Shown piece by piece: positions 34,867 through 45,151 of a stretch of DNA of 64,000 nt; positions within the stretch are counted from its first letter, which is position 1; each line of letters starts with the position of its first letter. Both the position numbers and the translations under genes were made by a program. The notes below the pieces were generated by a model. That model did not search any database and had not been told where the DNA came from. It saw only the letters and a list, made by a program, of their open reading frames with translations. Source of the DNA: Govania unica (GTDB taxonomy: Bacteria > Pseudomonadota > Alphaproteobacteria > Sphingomonadales > Govanellaceae); NCBI RefSeq assembly GCF_027920805.1, contig NZ_JANWOI010000003.1:186001-250000 (forward strand), given 5' to 3'.

Positions 34867-35088
34867 ATGCAGGACCCTCTTTGTCATGGCTATCTCTTAA
34901 ACTCTTAGAGGCCCCATCAGGAGTTCCCGAGGGGCCTTTGAAGCGTCGCGACCATAGCTCAAAGCTCTGGCGCTGACAACGATAACTCTGAGTATAACAG
35001 GTTTGTGTAAACTGCAGTGCTATCGCAGAGTTGAATTGTTCCTGCCGAGCCCTCAGATACAATAGCGGGGCACATCATGGAGGATTTG

Positions 35089-35409
35089 ATGGCGCAATTC
35101 GAAGATCGTGAACGTGGGTTTGAAGCTAAATTTGCTCACGAGAATGAACGGGAATTCCGGGCACGTGCTCGCCGTGATAAGCTTTTGGGGCTGTGGGCCG
35201 CAGATAAAATGGGCTTGTCGGGTGAGGGCGCCGACGGTTATGCGCGGTCAGTGATTGCGCTCACCGTGGCAAATGCTGATGAGGAACATATTTTTCTGCG
35301 GCTGCGCCAGGATTTTGACAGCAAGGCCGTGGCCGTGTCTGACCATCAGATCCGGCGTGTCATGGACGAGTTTCTGACAGTGGCTCGTCGCCAGATCCTG
35401 GCCGAATAA
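35089..35409 (+). CDS. F1-ATPase inhibitor subunit zeta (DUF1476)
   Basis: A 106-residue helical protein: FEDRERGFEAKFAHENEREF, RARARRDKLLGLWAADKMGL and VSDHQIRRVMDEFLTVARRQ. It matches the DUF1476 family, which in Paracoccus denitrificans is the zeta subunit that inhibits ATP hydrolysis by the F1 motor and is confined to alphaproteobacteria. GGAGG lies a few bases before this ATG; an ATG four codons earlier overlaps that site. The gene stands alone between purC and the globin gene. Confidence 0.93.
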   Translation: MAQFEDRERGFEAKFAHENEREFRARARRDKLLGLWAADKMGLSGEGADGYARSVIALTVANADEEHIFLRLRQDFDSKAVAVSDHQIRRVMDEFLTVARRQILAE

Positions 35410-35473
35410 GGCTCGGGCCGGATCGTCCAGCGGCGGCGATGGCGGGAAAAGGTTTGATCTTTCCTGTCCAGTC

Positions 35474-35496
35474 TATAATATGTATTTTAAATGCAT
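35474..35496 (+). promoter_or_regulatory. Promoter -10 with NsrR-like operator
   Basis: A perfect TATAAT at 35474-35479 is followed directly by ATGTATTTTAAATGCAT (35480-35496), a near-perfect inverted repeat. It closely resembles the ATGYATTT-N-AAATRCAT consensus of NsrR, the nitric-oxide-sensing Rrf2-type repressor. A repressor here would cover the transcription start. The downstream genes are NO-related, which supports the reading. No NsrR gene is in the window. Confidence 0.65.
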
Positions 35497-35511
35497 GTTA
35501 TGGAGTCCGCT

Positions 35512-35937
35512 ATGGTCGCCCCAGTTGAAGACATTATTACCGAAGCCCTGATTGATCGTGTGGTGCGGACATTTTATGCGTCGGTTCAGACGGATCCCCA
35601 GTTGGGCCCGATCTTTGCGGCACGTATCACTAATTGGGATGCCCATCTTAACCGTATGTGTGCGTTCTGGTCGTCGGTGTTGTTGATGAGTGGCCGCTAT
35701 CACGGCCAGCCCATGCAGCTGCATCAAGGCCTGCCGGTGGACGCGCGACATTTCGACCGTTGGCTTGAGCTGTTTGCCCAAACGGCAAGGTCAATCTGCC
35801 CCCCTGTTGCGGCCGAGCAGTTTGTCTCGCGGGCCGAGCGCATTGCGGAAAGTCTGGAGCTTGGCATCGCTGCCAGTCGCGGCGGTTGGCTCCGTAAGGG
35901 TGAGCGGCTTGCCCCCGCTTCAGCAGACAGTGCCTAG
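35512..35937 (+). CDS. Group III truncated hemoglobin
   Basis: A 141-residue 2-on-2 globin of group III: LIDRVVRTFYASVQTDPQLG, FAARITNWDAHLNRMCAFWS, then PMQLHQGLPVDARHFDRWLE with the proximal-His region. Upstream ATGs at 35491 and 35500 lie in the operator; GGAG precedes 35512 by six bases. The next gene is the RIC repair protein, so a role in NO scavenging or signalling under nitrosative stress is likely. Confidence 0.93.
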   Translation: MVAPVEDIITEALIDRVVRTFYASVQTDPQLGPIFAARITNWDAHLNRMCAFWSSVLLMSGRYHGQPMQLHQGLPVDARHFDRWLELFAQTARSICPPVAAEQFVSRAERIAESLELGIAASRGGWLRKGERLAPASADSA

Positions 35938-35979
35938 CTTCCACCAAGCTTCCACTTAAACAAAGAGGAGGACTGCGCC

Positions 35980-36657
35980 ATGACCGTTATGACCGAGATG
36001 ACACTTGGAGATATTGCCAGCCGCTATCCCGGGGCCACGGCGATCTTTCGTAGCCACCGCTTGGATTTTTGTTGCGGCGGGGGAGAGACGCTCGCGCACG
36101 CGGCGGCGGCCCGCGGTCTTGATGCGATTGCCCTTGAACGCTCTCTGTTGTCCCTCGCGCGCCATGCTCCAATGCCCGCGCCTGTGGATCCCGTGGCCTT
36201 GATCGACCATATTCTCGACCGCTATCACGCCGTGCATCGCCGCGAATTTCCGGAATTGATCCGACTCGCTCAGAAGGTCGAGGCTGTGCATCGCGACCAT
36301 AAAAAAGTCCCGGCCGGGCTCGCTGTTTTGCTTGAAACCATGCATGGCGAACTTGAAACGCATATGCAGAAGGAAGAAGATTTGCTGTTTCCGATGATCA
36401 GGGCGGGCGGCAATGCGATGGTCGTCTATCCGATCAGCGTCCTGCGCGAGGATCATGACCACCACGGGGAGCAGCTGCGCAGGATCGAGAGTCTCACCGG
36501 GGATCTCGTGATCCCCGAGGGCGCCTGCCCGACCTGGAAGGCGCTTTATGCGGGGCTCGGCAAGCTTATTGATGACCTGATGGAGCATATCCATCTGGAA
36601 AATAATCTGCTTTTCCCGAAAGTTTCGGACCGTCCGTTCTTATCCGCCCGGCAATAA
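35980..36657 (+). CDS. ytfE: Iron-sulfur cluster repair di-iron protein (RIC/YtfE/ScdA)
   Basis: A 225-residue repair protein. The N-terminal ScdA-N domain holds RSHRLDFCCGGGETLAHAA; the hemerythrin-like C-terminal domain supplies the di-iron ligands in IDHILDRYHAVHRREFPEL, METHMQKEEDLLFP-type and LREDHDHHGEQL, and MEHIHLENNLLFP. RIC proteins repair iron-sulfur clusters damaged by NO or oxidants. GGAGGA precedes the ATG. It is cotranscribed with the truncated globin 42 bases upstream. Confidence 0.95.
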   Translation: MTVMTEMTLGDIASRYPGATAIFRSHRLDFCCGGGETLAHAAAARGLDAIALERSLLSLARHAPMPAPVDPVALIDHILDRYHAVHRREFPELIRLAQKVEAVHRDHKKVPAGLAVLLETMHGELETHMQKEEDLLFPMIRAGGNAMVVYPISVLREDHDHHGEQLRRIESLTGDLVIPEGACPTWKALYAGLGKLIDDLMEHIHLENNLLFPKVSDRPFLSARQ

Positions 36658-36679
36658 CAACGGGATTGGGGAGGGTAGG

Positions 36680-37942
36680 TCAGCCCGCGTTGGTGTCGGC
36701 ATTCTTGATATGAACCTCGAACCCGGCCTCGCGCAGGGCGGTGAGGATGGTTTCAAGATGCTGACGATCGCGGGTTTCAAGCGTCACGTCCGAGAAGGTT
36801 TCCTTGGCCGGGAGCTGTGAGAACAGGCGGTGATGGCTGACATCGATGATATTGCCGCCGAGGGTGCCAAGGATGGTCGCAACCTTGCCAAGCGCGCCCG
36901 GAATGTCCGACAGCTGCACGCGCAGGCGGGTGATCCGGCCTTCGCGCACGAGCGACCGCATCAGCAAGGACGCAAGCAGGCGGCTGTCGATATTGCCGCC
37001 TGACAGGACGAGCGCCACTTTGCGGCCGCGGAACCGCTCAGGATGCACCAGAAGCGCGCCGAGCGCAGCCGCACCAGCCCCTTCAGCAACGGTTTTTTCA
37101 ATATTGAGATAGAGGCTGACAGCCTGTTCTAGCGTGTCTTCGTTGACCAGCAGGACATCATCCACAAGCTTGCGGGCGATTTCGAGCGTGAGCGTGCCGA
37201 TGGTCTTGACTGCGATGCCTTCGGCCAGCGAATTGCCGCGCGCCACATAATCCTCATCGCGGAGGGCACGATAGAGCGACGGAAAGCGCTCGGCCTGAAC
37301 GCCAAGGATTTTGAGATCGGGGCGGAGCGTCTTGGCCGCCACGGCAATGCCGGAAATCAAGCCGCCACCGCCCACGGGCACGAGCAGAGCATCAAGATCC
37401 GGAACCTCATCGAGCATTTCAAGGGCGATGGTGCCCTGGCCCGCGATCACATAACGGTCGTCAAAGGGGTGGATGAGGGTGAGACCCTTTTCCGTGGCGA
37501 GTGCGGCCGTGTAGGTCGCGGTTTCGTCATAGCGTTCACCCTGCAACACCACATTGGCGCCGAAATCCTCGGTCTGGCGGACTTTGACGAAGGGTGTGGT
37601 GGACGGCATGACGATGGTCGCCGGGATGCCGAGGCGCTGGGCGTGATAAGCGACGCCTTGAGCATGGTTGCCGGCCGAGGCGGCGATGACGCCCACCGCG
37701 CGTTCCGCATCCGTCAGGCTCAGAAGCTTGTTCAGCGCTCCGCGTTCCTTGAAGGAGGCGGTGAACTGGAGATTCTCGAATTTGATATAAACCTCGGCCC
37801 CGGTCAGCTTGGACAGCGTATGGGACTTGTTGAATGGGGTGCGCAGGATCGCGCCGTCAATGGCGGCGGCGGCGGCTCTAACATCTGCAAGCGTGACGGG
37901 CAGAGTGGCCATATCCTTGGACCGGTCCTGAGGCATGTTCAT
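36680..37942 (-). CDS. ilvA: Threonine ammonia-lyase (threonine dehydratase)
   Basis: A fold-type II PLP enzyme of about 420 residues. The PLP lysine is in FTASFKERGALNKLLSL, the substrate loop in AASAGNHAQGVAYHAQRL, the phosphate-binding Gly loop in VPVGGGGLISG. A C-terminal ACT-like domain begins near residue 335 (VQLSDIPGALGKVATILG). It makes 2-oxobutyrate from threonine. I start at the ATG preceded by AGGA; alternatives six bases and ten codons downstream are possible. It converges with the RIC gene. Confidence 0.93.
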   Translation of the reverse strand: MNMPQDRSKDMATLPVTLADVRAAAAAIDGAILRTPFNKSHTLSKLTGAEVYIKFENLQFTASFKERGALNKLLSLTDAERAVGVIAASAGNHAQGVAYHAQRLGIPATIVMPSTTPFVKVRQTEDFGANVVLQGERYDETATYTAALATEKGLTLIHPFDDRYVIAGQGTIALEMLDEVPDLDALLVPVGGGGLISGIAVAAKTLRPDLKILGVQAERFPSLYRALRDEDYVARGNSLAEGIAVKTIGTLTLEIARKLVDDVLLVNEDTLEQAVSLYLNIEKTVAEGAGAAALGALLVHPERFRGRKVALVLSGGNIDSRLLASLLMRSLVREGRITRLRVQLSDIPGALGKVATILGTLGGNIIDVSHHRLFSQLPAKETFSDVTLETRDRQHLETILTALREAGFEVHIKNADTNAG

Positions 37943-38204
37943 ATCTTCATAATCCTGCGGGTTTTTTGTAGTTTTCGTACATACACGGAACCTTCTGCGC
38001 ATGCAAATTACTTGACGCCGCAAAATCCCCGGCAAAATCCTTGGTCGGGGCGCTTTAACGATGTTTTCGGCCGCGTCCGCCAAATTTCAACAGGATAGAC
38101 GCCGCCGTCATTAAACTTGGCTTAACGACTGGGATTTATAACTGTAGGCAGACCGGTTTCCCGGTCATTGGTCTTTTCATGCGTTATGCGGAACCCGGAA
38201 ACTC

Positions 38205-39077
38205 ATGCTCTCGATCGTTGGTCTCGTTCTTGTCCTTGTGGCCGTGTTTGGTGGCTATATTTTCTCTGGCGGGAAAATGGAGCCCATTCTCCATGCGCTG
38301 CCCCATGAGATGATCGTCATCGGTGGCGGTGCTACGGCGGCCTTTCTGGTGGCCAACAGCGTTGGCATCATCAAGGGCGCGGGTAAGGGCTTTACCAAGG
38401 TTTTCAAAGGCCCGAAATGGAAGAGCGACGATTATCGCGACCTCCTGAGCCTGCTGTTCATGCTGACGAAACTTGTCAAAACAAAGGGCGTGATCGCCCT
38501 TGAGCAGCATATCGAGCATCCGGAAGAGTCAAAGATTTTCAATCACTTCTCGAAGATCTCCAGTGATCATCATGTGGTTGTCTTCATTTGCGACTATCTG
38601 CGCATGATGACCATGAATTTCGATGATGCCTATCAGGTCGAAGACGTGATGCAGAAGGATCTCGAAAAACATCATGCCGAAGTGCATGGCCCGGCCCATG
38701 CCCTGGCCATGATGGCTGAAGGTCTGCCCGCCATCGGCATTGTCGCCGCGGTCATGGGCATCGTCAAAACCATGGGCAGCATTTCCCAGCCGGTCGAGAT
38801 TCTCGGAGCCATGATCGGCGGCGCGCTGGTCGGTACGTTCCTTGGGATTTTCCTGTCCTATCTGATGGTCGGCCCGATCGCCACCCGGCTCGGTCAAATT
38901 CTGGATGAGGAAGGCAAGTTCTTCAATGTCATCAAGGACACGCTGGTGTCCCACCTCCACGGTAACGCGCCACAGATTTCCGTCGAAATCGGCCGCAAAA
39001 GCGTGCCGTCTTCGATGCAGCCGAGTTTTTACGAACTCGACGAAGCCATCGCCTCCATCCCACCGGAACTGAGCTGA
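38205..39077 (+). CDS. motA: Flagellar motor stator protein MotA
   Basis: A 290-residue MotA with four membrane helices: LSIVGLVLVLVAVFGGYIFS at the start, VIGGGATAAFLVANS, GLPAIGIVAAVMGIVKTMG and GTFLGIFLSYLMVGPIATRL. The cytoplasmic loop that meets FliG lies between helices 2 and 3. MotA with MotB forms the proton channel that drives flagellar rotation. No motB follows; instead there is a 400-base repeat-rich gap and then hemB in opposite orientation, so motB must be elsewhere. Confidence 0.96.
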   Translation: MLSIVGLVLVLVAVFGGYIFSGGKMEPILHALPHEMIVIGGGATAAFLVANSVGIIKGAGKGFTKVFKGPKWKSDDYRDLLSLLFMLTKLVKTKGVIALEQHIEHPEESKIFNHFSKISSDHHVVVFICDYLRMMTMNFDDAYQVEDVMQKDLEKHHAEVHGPAHALAMMAEGLPAIGIVAAVMGIVKTMGSISQPVEILGAMIGGALVGTFLGIFLSYLMVGPIATRLGQILDEEGKFFNVIKDTLVSHLHGNAPQISVEIGRKSVPSSMQPSFYELDEAIASIPPELS

Positions 39078-39484
39078 TCTCGCTTGCCGGTTGAAATATG
39101 GATTGCCGGGTCAAGCCCGGCAATGACAGTTAGGGGGCGTTCACGCTTCGCTTCCGCTTCGCTTCCGCTTCGCTTCCGCTTCGCTTCCGCTTCGCTTCCG
39201 CTTCGCTGGCAGGAACCAGATAACCACCCCCTTTGTCATACGCGGGCTTGACCCGCGTATCCATGGTTCCACCCATTGTGACGGCCGGATGGATTGCCGG
39301 GTCGAGCCCGGCAATGACAGTTTTTTGGGGGGCTGGGCCATCCGCTTTTGCTTCGCTGGCAGGAACCAGATAACCACCCCTTTGTCATACGCGGGCTTGA
39401 CCCGCGTATCCATGGTTCCAGCCATTGTGACGGCTGGATGGATTGCCGGGTCGAGCCCGGCAGTGACATAAATATTACGGGGGG
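39078..39484. repeat. Repeat-only gap between motA and hemB
   Basis: No gene is visible in these 407 bases. They contain three copies of the ATTGCCGGG...CCCGGCAAT palindrome (39102-39124, 39293-39315, 39442-39464 with one change), two copies of TCATACGCGGG...CCCGCGTATCCA (39236-39263, 39385-39412) and an 11-base tandem array. The block 39201-39320 is repeated at 39351-39469 with few differences, a tandem duplication of period about 150. Confidence 0.85.
39144..39209. repeat. 11-base tandem repeat array
   Basis: Five exact copies of CGCTTCGCTTC follow one another from 39144 to 39198, with a sixth copy altered at its end. A single related CGCTTTTGCTTCGCTGG occurs again at about 39343-39359 in the duplicated block, so the array probably expanded by slippage from one such unit. 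Confidence 0.9.
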
Positions 39485-41397
<1,913 letters not shown>

Positions 41398-41468
41398 GGT
41401 GGTGGGGGTCCTTGGGGTGTCGGGAGCGGTCCTGATTCCAAAATTGTAATTCCCGCACGTTTCAAAGT

Positions 41469-41536
41469 GTCATCCCCGCGAAAGCGGGGATCCAGACCTT
41501 GGCTAACATGGATTCCCGCTTTCGCGGGAATGACAG
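41469..41536. repeat. Paired palindromic repeat, CCGCGAAAGCGG family
   Basis: GTCATCCCCGCGAAAGCGGG...ATCCA is followed after a short spacer by TGGATTCCCGC...GCGGGAATGAC, so the two hairpins face each other. The same head-to-head pair occurs at 46244-46312 and 52031-52100. Degenerate copies of the tail motif GGAATGACAG continue to about 41600. Confidence 0.85.
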
Positions 41537-41601
41537 GGTGGGGTTTGGATGTCCATTTTAGAGTCAGGAATGACAGTCTTAGAGTTGGGAATGACAGAGA
41601 C

Positions 41602-42315
41602 TTAAATAATCGACGCCAGCACCTCGGCGAGGACTTCAGGCATTTCCACTTGCGGGGCGTGGCCGCTGTCGAGGGTGATGACGGGCAGGCAGGGCAGCGT
41701 CTCCTGCATGCGCTGTTGCATGGTCAGGCTGATGGCCTTGTCGCGGGTGCATTCGATATAGGCACGGGGCACGCGGCCGAAATTTTCGGGGGTGACATGC
41801 ACGGGCGTGGTGAAGGTCTTGATGGCTTGCGGCTGGACGCGAGCGATGATGGCCGTGACCTCGGCCGGATCGCAGCCCTCGTAGACCGCTGTGCGCAGGC
41901 CTTCTTCGGACATCAGGACGGCCGGGGCGTCGGGCAGCTTCTGGGAGAATCGGGCAGCGGTGCTTTCTGTGTCTTCTTTCATGACTTTGGCCATGGCGAC
42001 GCCGTCCGGCAATAGATAGGCGGTGAGATAGACAAGCAGGGTGATACGATCGGGGCGGCGCTCGGCGACTTCGGATAGCACCGCGCCGGACATGCTGTGG
42101 CCGACGATCATGGCCGGGGCATCGAGGCTGTCGAGGAAGGCGGTCACATGATCGGCGTAATTGGCGAGGGTTTGTTTGTCGAGGTCGTAATCCGCCCCGT
42201 GACCCGGCAGATCGAGGGCATGGACGGTCAGGCCGCGGGCGGTCAGATGCGGGATCAGCTTGTCCCAGCTCCAGGCGGCGTGCCATGCTCCGTGGATCAG
42301 GATAATATCGGTCAC
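41602..42315 (-). CDS. Alpha/beta hydrolase, esterase-like
   Basis: A 237-residue alpha/beta-fold hydrolase beginning at GTG, with AGGGGG seven bases upstream. The oxyanion HGAWHAAWSWDKLIPHL, the nucleophile elbow VGHSMSGAVLSE and the catalytic His in LDSGHAPQVEMP are present. The short size and HG-W pattern resemble plant methylesterase/hydroxynitrile-lyase relatives found widely in bacteria. It is divergent from the valine-catabolism genes. Substrate unknown. Confidence 0.88.
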   Translation of the reverse strand: MTDIILIHGAWHAAWSWDKLIPHLTARGLTVHALDLPGHGADYDLDKQTLANYADHVTAFLDSLDAPAMIVGHSMSGAVLSEVAERRPDRITLLVYLTAYLLPDGVAMAKVMKEDTESTAARFSQKLPDAPAVLMSEEGLRTAVYEGCDPAEVTAIIARVQPQAIKTFTTPVHVTPENFGRVPRAYIECTRDKAISLTMQQRMQETLPCLPVITLDSGHAPQVEMPEVLAEVLASII

Positions 42316-42395
42316 TATGTTTCCCCCTGTTTTCGCTTGATGTGCAAAAATGCAGAATTTTTCTGTGGCATTCTGACATGACCTTGCGTTTTTGT

Positions 42396-42409
42396 CTTCT
42401 TATAAGAAG
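42396..42409. promoter_or_regulatory. Candidate operator upstream of mmsA
   Basis: CTTCTTATAAGAAG is a perfect 14-base palindrome in the 163-base gap between the alpha/beta hydrolase and mmsA, 69 bases before the mmsA ATG. Its position suits a regulator of the valine-degradation genes. No regulator gene is adjacent. Confidence 0.4.
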
Positions 42410-42478
42410 GGTGGAGCAGGGGCAGAACAGAAGAATGACCGCCCCGAGAGAGCAATTTTAACAATCAGGACAAGCGCC

Positions 42479-43975
42479 ATGGCTTACGACGTCAATCATT
42501 TCATCGGCGGCAAGATGGTCGAAGGCAAAAGCGGCCGCTTCGGCGATATCTATAACCCGAGCATCGGCGAAGTGCAGGGCCGGGTGGCGCTCGCTTCGAA
42601 GGCGGAAGTTGAGGCTGCCATTGCCACGGCCGAGGGCATGTTCCCGGAATGGTCGTCCACGTCGGTTGTGACGCGCGGGCGTATCATCCAGAAATTCCTG
42701 CAGCTGCTGTATGCCAATATCGATGAGCTGGCGGAACTGGTGTCGCGGGAGCATGGCAAGGTCATCACCGACGCCAAGGGCTCGGTCCAGCGCGGCATTG
42801 AAGTGGTCGAATTCGCCTGCGGCATCCCGCATTTGCTCAAGGGCGAGTATTCGGACAATGTCAGCACCGGCGTCGATATCTATTCCATGCGCAAGGCGCT
42901 TGGGGTCTGCGCGGGCATCACGCCGTTCAACTTCCCGGCCATGATCCCCATGTGGATGGCGCCGATGGCCATCGCCTGCGGCAATACATTCGTCATGAAG
43001 CCATCGGAAAAGGACCCGTCCTGCCCGATGCGCATCGCCGAAATCTTCAAGGAAGCCGGGCTGCCGGATGGCGTGCTGAACGTCGTCAATGGCGACAAGG
43101 AAGCGGTCGACACCCTTCTGACCGATCCGCGCGTCAAGGCTGTGAGCTTTGTCGGTTCGACCCCCATTGCCCGCTATGTCTATGCGACGGCGACGGCCCA
43201 CGGCAAGCGCTGCCAGGCCATGGGCGGGGCCAAGAACCATATGATCATTATGCCGGACGCCGATCTTGATCTGGTGACCGACGCCTTGATGGGGGCGGCT
43301 TACGGGTCGGCGGGCGAACGCTGCATGGCGATTTCGGTTGGCGTGACCACCGATGACCGCGTGGCTGACAAACTTGTGAACATGTTGAAGCCACGGGTGG
43401 AGACGTTGAAGGTCGGTTATTCGCTGGATCCGGCGTCGGAAATGGGCCCGCTTGTGACGCGCGAGCATTGGAACAAGGTTAAGGGTTACATTGACCTCGG
43501 CGAGCAGGAAGGGGCGGAAGTCGTGGTCGACGGACGCGATCTGAAGCTTCAGGGCTATGAAAACGGCTTCTTCATGGGCGGCACTTTGTTCGATAAGGTG
43601 AACACGGAAAGCCGCGCTTATAAGGAAGAAATCTTCGGCCCGACCTTGCAGATCGTGCGCGCGAAAAGCGCGGATGAGGCGTTCCGGCTGCCGACCATTC
43701 ATGAATATGGCAATGGCACCTCGATCTTCACCCAGAACGGTCATGCCGCGCGCAGCTATGCGGATAAGGTCGAAGTGGGCATGGTCGGCATCAATATTCC
43801 GATCCCGGTGCCGCTTGCGTTCCATACCTTCGGCGGCTGGAAGAATTCGGCCTTTGGCGACCATAACACCATGGGCATGCAGGCGGTGCATTTCTATACC
43901 AAGATCAAGACCGTGACTACGCGCTGGCCGACCCAGCGCACCGGTGCGGAATTCGATCTCCCGACCTTGAAATAG
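42479..43975 (+). CDS. mmsA: CoA-acylating methylmalonate-semialdehyde dehydrogenase
   Basis: A 498-residue aldehyde dehydrogenase of the MmsA group, which converts methylmalonate semialdehyde to propionyl-CoA at the end of valine breakdown. The catalytic cysteine is in GSAGERCMAISVGV. The usual general-base Glu is replaced as in other MmsA proteins (MGGAKNHMIIMPDAD has Asn there). VNHFIGGKMVEGKSG near the N-terminus is typical. AGGA precedes the ATG; a longer frame upstream is unsupported. The other three genes of the pathway follow. Confidence 0.96.
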   Translation: MAYDVNHFIGGKMVEGKSGRFGDIYNPSIGEVQGRVALASKAEVEAAIATAEGMFPEWSSTSVVTRGRIIQKFLQLLYANIDELAELVSREHGKVITDAKGSVQRGIEVVEFACGIPHLLKGEYSDNVSTGVDIYSMRKALGVCAGITPFNFPAMIPMWMAPMAIACGNTFVMKPSEKDPSCPMRIAEIFKEAGLPDGVLNVVNGDKEAVDTLLTDPRVKAVSFVGSTPIARYVYATATAHGKRCQAMGGAKNHMIIMPDADLDLVTDALMGAAYGSAGERCMAISVGVTTDDRVADKLVNMLKPRVETLKVGYSLDPASEMGPLVTREHWNKVKGYIDLGEQEGAEVVVDGRDLKLQGYENGFFMGGTLFDKVNTESRAYKEEIFGPTLQIVRAKSADEAFRLPTIHEYGNGTSIFTQNGHAARSYADKVEVGMVGINIPIPVPLAFHTFGGWKNSAFGDHNTMGMQAVHFYTKIKTVTTRWPTQRTGAEFDLPTLK

Positions 43976-43993
43976 GTACGGAGCAGCCCGGCA

Positions 43994-45148
43994 ATGAATT
44001 TTGATCTGACAGAAGATCAGCGGGCGTTTCAGGATACGGCGCGACAGTTTTCGCAAGAAATCTTCGCGCCGAATGCTGAACATTGGGATGCCACAAGCAC
44101 CTTCCCGGTGGAGGCGCTGCGGCAGGCTGCGGCGCTCGGCTTTGCCGGGATTTATGTGGGCGAGGACGTGGGCGGCTCGGGCCTCTCGCGTCTCGACGCC
44201 GCGTTGATTTTTGAAGAACTGGCGGCTGGTTGCACCTCGACCGCCGCCTATCTTTCGATCCATAACATGGCGTCCTGGATGATTGACCGCTTTGGCAGTG
44301 AGGCTCAGCGGCAGCGGTTCCTGCCGAGGCTCACGACCATGGAGCATTTCGCCAGTTACTGTTTGACCGAACCGAGTGCGGGGTCCGACGCCGCGTCGCT
44401 GCGGACGCGGGCGGTGCTTGATGGCGATCATTATGTGCTGAATGGGGCCAAGGCCTTTATCTCGGGCGGTGGCGTGGCCGATATTTATGTGGTCATGGCG
44501 CGCACGAGTGATGACGGGGCCAAGGGTATTTCGACCTTTGTGGTTGAAGCCGGTACGCCGGGGCTCAGCTTCGGGGCGCAGGAAAAAAAGCTTGGCTGGA
44601 AATCGCAGCCGACGGCGGCGGTGATGTTCGATGACTGCCGCATTCCGGCCGCGAACCATATCGGCGCGGAAGGCGACGGCTTCAAGATCGCCATGATGGG
44701 GCTTGATGGCGGGCGCTTGAATATCGGGGCCTGTTCGCTGGGCGGCGCGCGGCGCTGTCTTGAGGAGGCGCTTGGTTATGTGCAGGACCGCAAGCAGTTC
44801 GGCAAGCCGCTCGCAGCCTTTCAGGCGTTGCAGTTCAAGCTTGCGGATATGGCGACGGAGCTTGAGGCGGCGCGGCTTCTGCTGCACAAGGCGGCGGCGA
44901 AACTGGACGCCAAATCGCCGGACGCTACGCAATATTGTGCTATGGCCAAACGGCTTGCGACCGACACCGGCTTTGCCGTCGTCAATGACGCGTTGCAGCT
45001 TCATGGCGGCTATGGATATCTGCGCGATTATCCGATCGAACGCTTCCTGCGCGACGTGCGTGTGCATCAGATTCTCGAAGGTACGAACGAGATCATGCGT
45101 GTTATCGTGGCGCGTAATCTTTTGGACCAATCCCGGAAAAGCGAGTGA
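43994..45148 (+). CDS. Acyl-CoA dehydrogenase, probably isobutyryl-CoA dehydrogenase
   Basis: A 384-residue FAD-dependent acyl-CoA dehydrogenase: [39 protein letters not shown], the [20 protein letters not shown] signature, and the C-terminal [17 protein letters not shown] containing the catalytic Glu. Context between mmsA and a 3-hydroxyisobutyryl-CoA hydrolase makes isobutyryl-CoA the likely substrate (valine route), with 2-methylbutyryl-CoA a possible alternative. GGAG stands ten bases before the ATG. Confidence 0.93.
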   Translation: MNFDLTEDQRAFQDTARQFSQEIFAPNAEHWDATSTFPVEALRQAAALGFAGIYVGEDVGGSGLSRLDAALIFEELAAGCTSTAAYLSIHNMASWMIDRFGSEAQRQRFLPRLTTMEHFASYCLTEPSAGSDAASLRTRAVLDGDHYVLNGAKAFISGGGVADIYVVMARTSDDGAKGISTFVVEAGTPGLSFGAQEKKLGWKSQPTAAVMFDDCRIPAANHIGAEGDGFKIAMMGLDGGRLNIGACSLGGARRCLEEALGYVQDRKQFGKPLAAFQALQFKLADMATELEAARLLLHKAAAKLDAKSPDATQYCAMAKRLATDTGFAVVNDALQLHGGYGYLRDYPIERFLRDVRVHQILEGTNEIMRVIVARNLLDQSRKSE

Positions 45149-45151
45149 CAG

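Noticed and set aside
39102-39469. Repeats considered as a CRISPR array
   Set aside because: Repeat units are palindromic or only 11 bases long, spacing is irregular or absent, and there are no cas genes nearby.
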